This document shows positions 33,037 through 35,324 of a stretch of 35,324 nucleotides of DNA, in pieces. Within the stretch, counting starts at the first letter, position 1. Every line of letters begins with the position of its first letter. This DNA comes from PGYR01 sp041675005. GTDB lineage: Bacteria > Bacteroidota > Ignavibacteria > Kapaibacteriales > UBA2268. A program made the position numbers and the translations under genes. The stretch lies in contig JBAYUQ010000029.1 in assembly GCA_041675005.1 (NCBI GenBank), positions 1-35,324 of the forward strand, written 5' to 3'. Below the pieces are notes generated by a model. The model saw nothing but the letters and a program-made list of their open reading frames with translations. It did no database searches and was not told the origin of the DNA.

Positions 33037-33936
33037 TTAATATCCGAGTGAGCGGAGCATATTTGGTTTCTCCCGCCAATTATCTCTGACTTTCACGAAT
33101 AGCTCCAAGAATACAGGCATCTGAAGGTGGGCTTCGATGTCTTTTCTTGCCATAGCTCCTATGCGTTTTAGCATAGTACCACCCTTACCAATCATTATAC
33201 CTTTTTGGCTATCTTTCTCGACTATTATATCAGCTGAGATGAACCACTTATTAGCATCTCTCTCTTTGAATTGAGTGATAGTTACTTCTGTAGAGTAAGG
33301 TAGCTCTTCTTTTAGCTGTTCGAAGATTTTCTCACGAACTAGCTCACTAACGAAAAATCTCTCGTTGAGTGTGCTTATAATATCCGTTGGATAGTAAAAT
33401 TCCGATTCCGGAAGATGACTTTCAAAGATTTGTGTTAGTGCATCTGTGTTGGCAGCTTTGAGTGCCGATATAGGTATTATATCAGCGAAAATGCCTAATT
33501 CTTGGAATTTGGCGATAACTGGAAGCACTCCTTTTGAATCTTTATAAGTATCGATTTTATTCAAAATCAATACTTTCGGAACATTGTAATTTTTTAAGAA
33601 TTCGAATCTAGTAGCGAGTAATTCAGTATTCTCGCCATCTTTTTCCAAATTCCATATAACGCTAATAACATCAGCGGCATCTAGTGATTCGTATAGGAAA
33701 CGCATCATAGAGCGTTGCATCTCATATCTTGGTCTCAATATACCCGGAGTATCTAGGAATATAATCTGCGAATGTTCTTTAGAAAGTATAGCAGAAACGT
33801 TTTTCCTAGTGGTTTGCGGTTTTGCAGTTACTATTGATAGCTTTTCGCCCATTAATGCGTTCATGAGCGTGGATTTGCCCGAATTAGGCATTCCTATTAT
33901 TGCTACGAACCCGGCTTTCTGTGTTTGACTACTCAT
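33037..33936 (-). CDS. era: GTPase Era
   Basis: Era is an essential GTPase that binds the 3' end of 16S rRNA during 30S assembly. The 299 residues are the family length. G1 is GMPNSGKS (15-22), the switch region is AKPQTTRKNV (38-47), G3 is DTPG (62-65), G4 is NKID (126-129) and G5 is near PISALKAAN. The C-terminal KH domain has GIMIGKGGTMLKRIG (about 237-251) with LFVKVRDNWREKP. The ATG at 33936 overlaps the DUF3098 gene by 8 nt, so the two are translationally coupled. Confidence 0.97.
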   Translation of the reverse strand: MSSQTQKAGFVAIIGMPNSGKSTLMNALMGEKLSIVTAKPQTTRKNVSAILSKEHSQIIFLDTPGILRPRYEMQRSMMRFLYESLDAADVISVIWNLEKDGENTELLATRFEFLKNYNVPKVLILNKIDTYKDSKGVLPVIAKFQELGIFADIIPISALKAANTDALTQIFESHLPESEFYYPTDIISTLNERFFVSELVREKIFEQLKEELPYSTEVTITQFKERDANKWFISADIIVEKDSQKGIMIGKGGTMLKRIGAMARKDIEAHLQMPVFLELFVKVRDNWREKPNMLRSLGY

Positions 33937-34210
33937 TAGTAGTTTCGCTGTGCGGATAGTATTTCAATATCGCAATAGGGATAATAACACAGTAACCAAT
34001 CACAAGTAGAATAGGAGCTATCGTTATAGCCATTGGATTGTTCCAAGTGCCATCTACTGCAGCGTGGTCGCCGCCCAATCCAGTTGCCATTAGCAAATAG
34101 CCAACAACAATCGTTGCTAGTCCTATACCTGCTAAAAGGAAGTTTTTCTTAGTGAATGGGAATTCCCAATTCACTTTATTTTGTCTATTTGAAACTGTTT
34201 TTTTTGCCAT
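33929..34210 (-). CDS. DUF3098 small membrane protein
   Basis: A protein of about 93 residues with two hydrophobic segments (NFLLAGIGLATIVVGYLLMA and ITIAPILLVIGYCVIIPIAI) after a Lys-rich start. This matches the DUF3098 family of Bacteroidota, whose function is unknown. I start it at the ATG 34210 (MAKKTVSNRQ); an in-frame GTG at 34219 would add three residues. It precedes era on the minus strand with an 8-nt overlap. Confidence 0.8.
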   Translation of the reverse strand: MAKKTVSNRQNKVNWEFPFTKKNFLLAGIGLATIVVGYLLMATGLGGDHAAVDGTWNNPMAITIAPILLVIGYCVIIPIAILKYYPHSETTNE

Positions 34211-34378
34211 TTTTTTCACTTAACTTTATTATTTGACACAAATTTAAGAAATATAATTCAATAACGATTGAAATTACTAATTTGTTCGGATTAATTCGTA
34301 TTTTAATTTAAGCTATTTGTTTATTTTAAACAAGAGTTAACGTCCACTTTTTTATTAACTAATTAGAGGAATAATCCA

Positions 34379-35324
34379 TTGAAAAGTTTCTATTTGATGC
34401 TGCTAGTAACTATGGTGTTATTATCAGTACGCTCACTGAATAGTGCAGAGATTATTCCTGTGTGGAACACAACGGTGAATGGAGATATTCAAGACATTGA
34501 GTTTATGCCAGGTGGTAATCAATTTATGTTTACAACTGGTTTAGGTGAAATTCAAATTAGGGATTCAGAAAATGGAGAACTAGTTAGGTCGCATACTGAT
34601 ATGAGTAATCTGTTTATGAATGGATATTTTGAGTTCACACCTGATAGTACTAGAGTAGTTATGGCTATTAGTGGTTTAATGCAATTAATAGATATACAGT
34701 CATTTGAGAGAATAAAATACTTTGCATTTGGACCGGATTCTATTGCAAAAGGTTTTTCCGACATTATATTAGACCCCATAAGACCCTTAGCCTATGTAAC
34801 ACTAAAGGGATGGGAAAAAACGAGTGGTTCTGATAAACCAAGATGTAAAGTACAAGTATATAACTACGAGACCATGCAATTAGTCAAAGACCTAACACCT
34901 TATGGCGAAGATGAATATACTGCAATAGAAGTATCACACGATGGTAAATACTTAGCAACTCTGAATGACAACAAAGCATATCTAAAAGTATGGAATTTGG
35001 AAACAATGGAGTTAATTATAAACGAGCCATTATTTGATGTAAATAGTGATGATTGGTGTAGAGCGGAGGATATTTATTTTTCAAAATTAGATGAAAATTT
35101 AATTTATATTTCTGGGTATTTTACTAAAAAAGTATCACCAAAAGATCGAGGTCAGGCAACATTTAAGTTTAATATTGATAATAAATCAAGAGAGTTGTTA
35201 CTACCTGATGCTGTTTATGCAAGTGGCAAAATAATATTTTTAGAGAATGAAACTATTCTATTTAATACATCAACATTCCGAATTGCAGTACTAAACTTAG
35301 TAACAGACAATTTAGATTGGTACG
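34379..35324 (+). CDS. Partial secreted beta-propeller protein
   Basis: An open frame of 315 codons runs off the window end. I start at TTG 34379, preceded by AGAGGA (34365-34370) with about 8 nt spacing; an in-frame ATG at 34397 is an alternative. The N-terminus (KSFYLMLLVTMVLLSVRSLN) is a signal peptide. The rest has WD40-like propeller strands: PVWNTTVNGDIQDIEFMPGG, IQIRDSENGELVRSH, VSHDGKYLATLNDNKAYLKV followed by WNLETMEL. The C-terminus, and hence any T9SS tail, is missing. It is divergent from DUF3098/era. Confidence 0.75.
   Translation, partial: MKSFYLMLLVTMVLLSVRSLNSAEIIPVWNTTVNGDIQDIEFMPGGNQFMFTTGLGEIQIRDSENGELVRSHTDMSNLFMNGYFEFTPDSTRVVMAISGLMQLIDIQSFERIKYFAFGPDSIAKGFSDIILDPIRPLAYVTLKGWEKTSGSDKPRCKVQVYNYETMQLVKDLTPYGEDEYTAIEVSHDGKYLATLNDNKAYLKVWNLETMELIINEPLFDVNSDDWCRAEDIYFSKLDENLIYISGYFTKKVSPKDRGQATFKFNIDNKSRELLLPDAVYASGKIIFLENETILFNTSTFRIAVLNLVTDNLDWY

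Noticed and set aside
34552..34779. 75-codon minus-strand frame
   Set aside because: It is a shadow of the propeller-protein gene at 34379-35324 on the plus strand, which is open throughout and has a signal peptide.

Overview
The window looks like a piece of a low-GC genome from the Bacteroidota/Chlorobiota (FCB) group, perhaps a Kapabacteria- or Ignavibacteria-like lineage. The evidence is indirect. Several secreted proteins end in type IX secretion (T9SS) sorting domains with a YPNP-type motif. There is a glycogen/starch synthase followed by a DUF4270-like lipoprotein, the order pheT / coiled coil / zapA / structured RNA / rny, a DUF3098 protein beside era, and many short lipoproteins with a Cys lipobox. 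No rRNA, tRNA, CRISPR array, transposase or phage gene was seen, and no T9SS machinery gene is present.

Layout. 1-1402: a partial exported protein and a WG-repeat protein, both on the minus strand. 1555-5500: an operon of starch synthase-like protein, DUF4270-like lipoprotein and outer-membrane barrel, closed by a strong terminator. 5713-9253: two divergent T9SS cargo proteins with propeller repeats. 9749-11023: an RhlE-type DEAD-box helicase. 11650-15898: tandem 701-residue OmpA/PD40 paralogues with a gene-conversion-like patch. 16059-21957: pheT, a long coiled-coil protein, zapA, a probable 6S RNA and rny. 22530-25395: two secreted proteins, one with a T9SS-like tail and one with PKD domains. 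25727-28168 (minus): an Fe-S assembly cluster, sufE - sufT-like - ferredoxin-type reductase - iscA-like, with a palindromic candidate operator before the last gene. 28416-31973: lipoproteins, including an overlapping three-gene operon, and an intergenic region with RNA-like or MITE-like secondary structure. 32054-34210 (minus): a small membrane protein, era and a DUF3098 protein. 34379-end: a propeller-like secreted protein cut by the window edge.

Two non-coding systems stand out. First, an almost identical ~50-bp element sits directly upstream of three unrelated exported-protein genes (near 186-237 minus, 7926-7977 plus, 22475-22527 plus). It holds a shared ATG that opens an 11-codon frame starting MCLY in all three copies. 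In two copies that frame ends in an ATGA overlap with the exported-protein start. It looks like a common promoter/leader. Second, the larger intergenic gaps are packed with a mosaic of short hairpin modules. Their arms vary while staying palindromic, and one module class repeatedly has a 5'-GA/GA-3' tandem mismatch between two helices. Modules recur in the same order and in both orientations in seven gaps and never enter a recognised gene, so they behave like a mobile REP-like family.

All family names come from reading motifs by eye; no database search was run.
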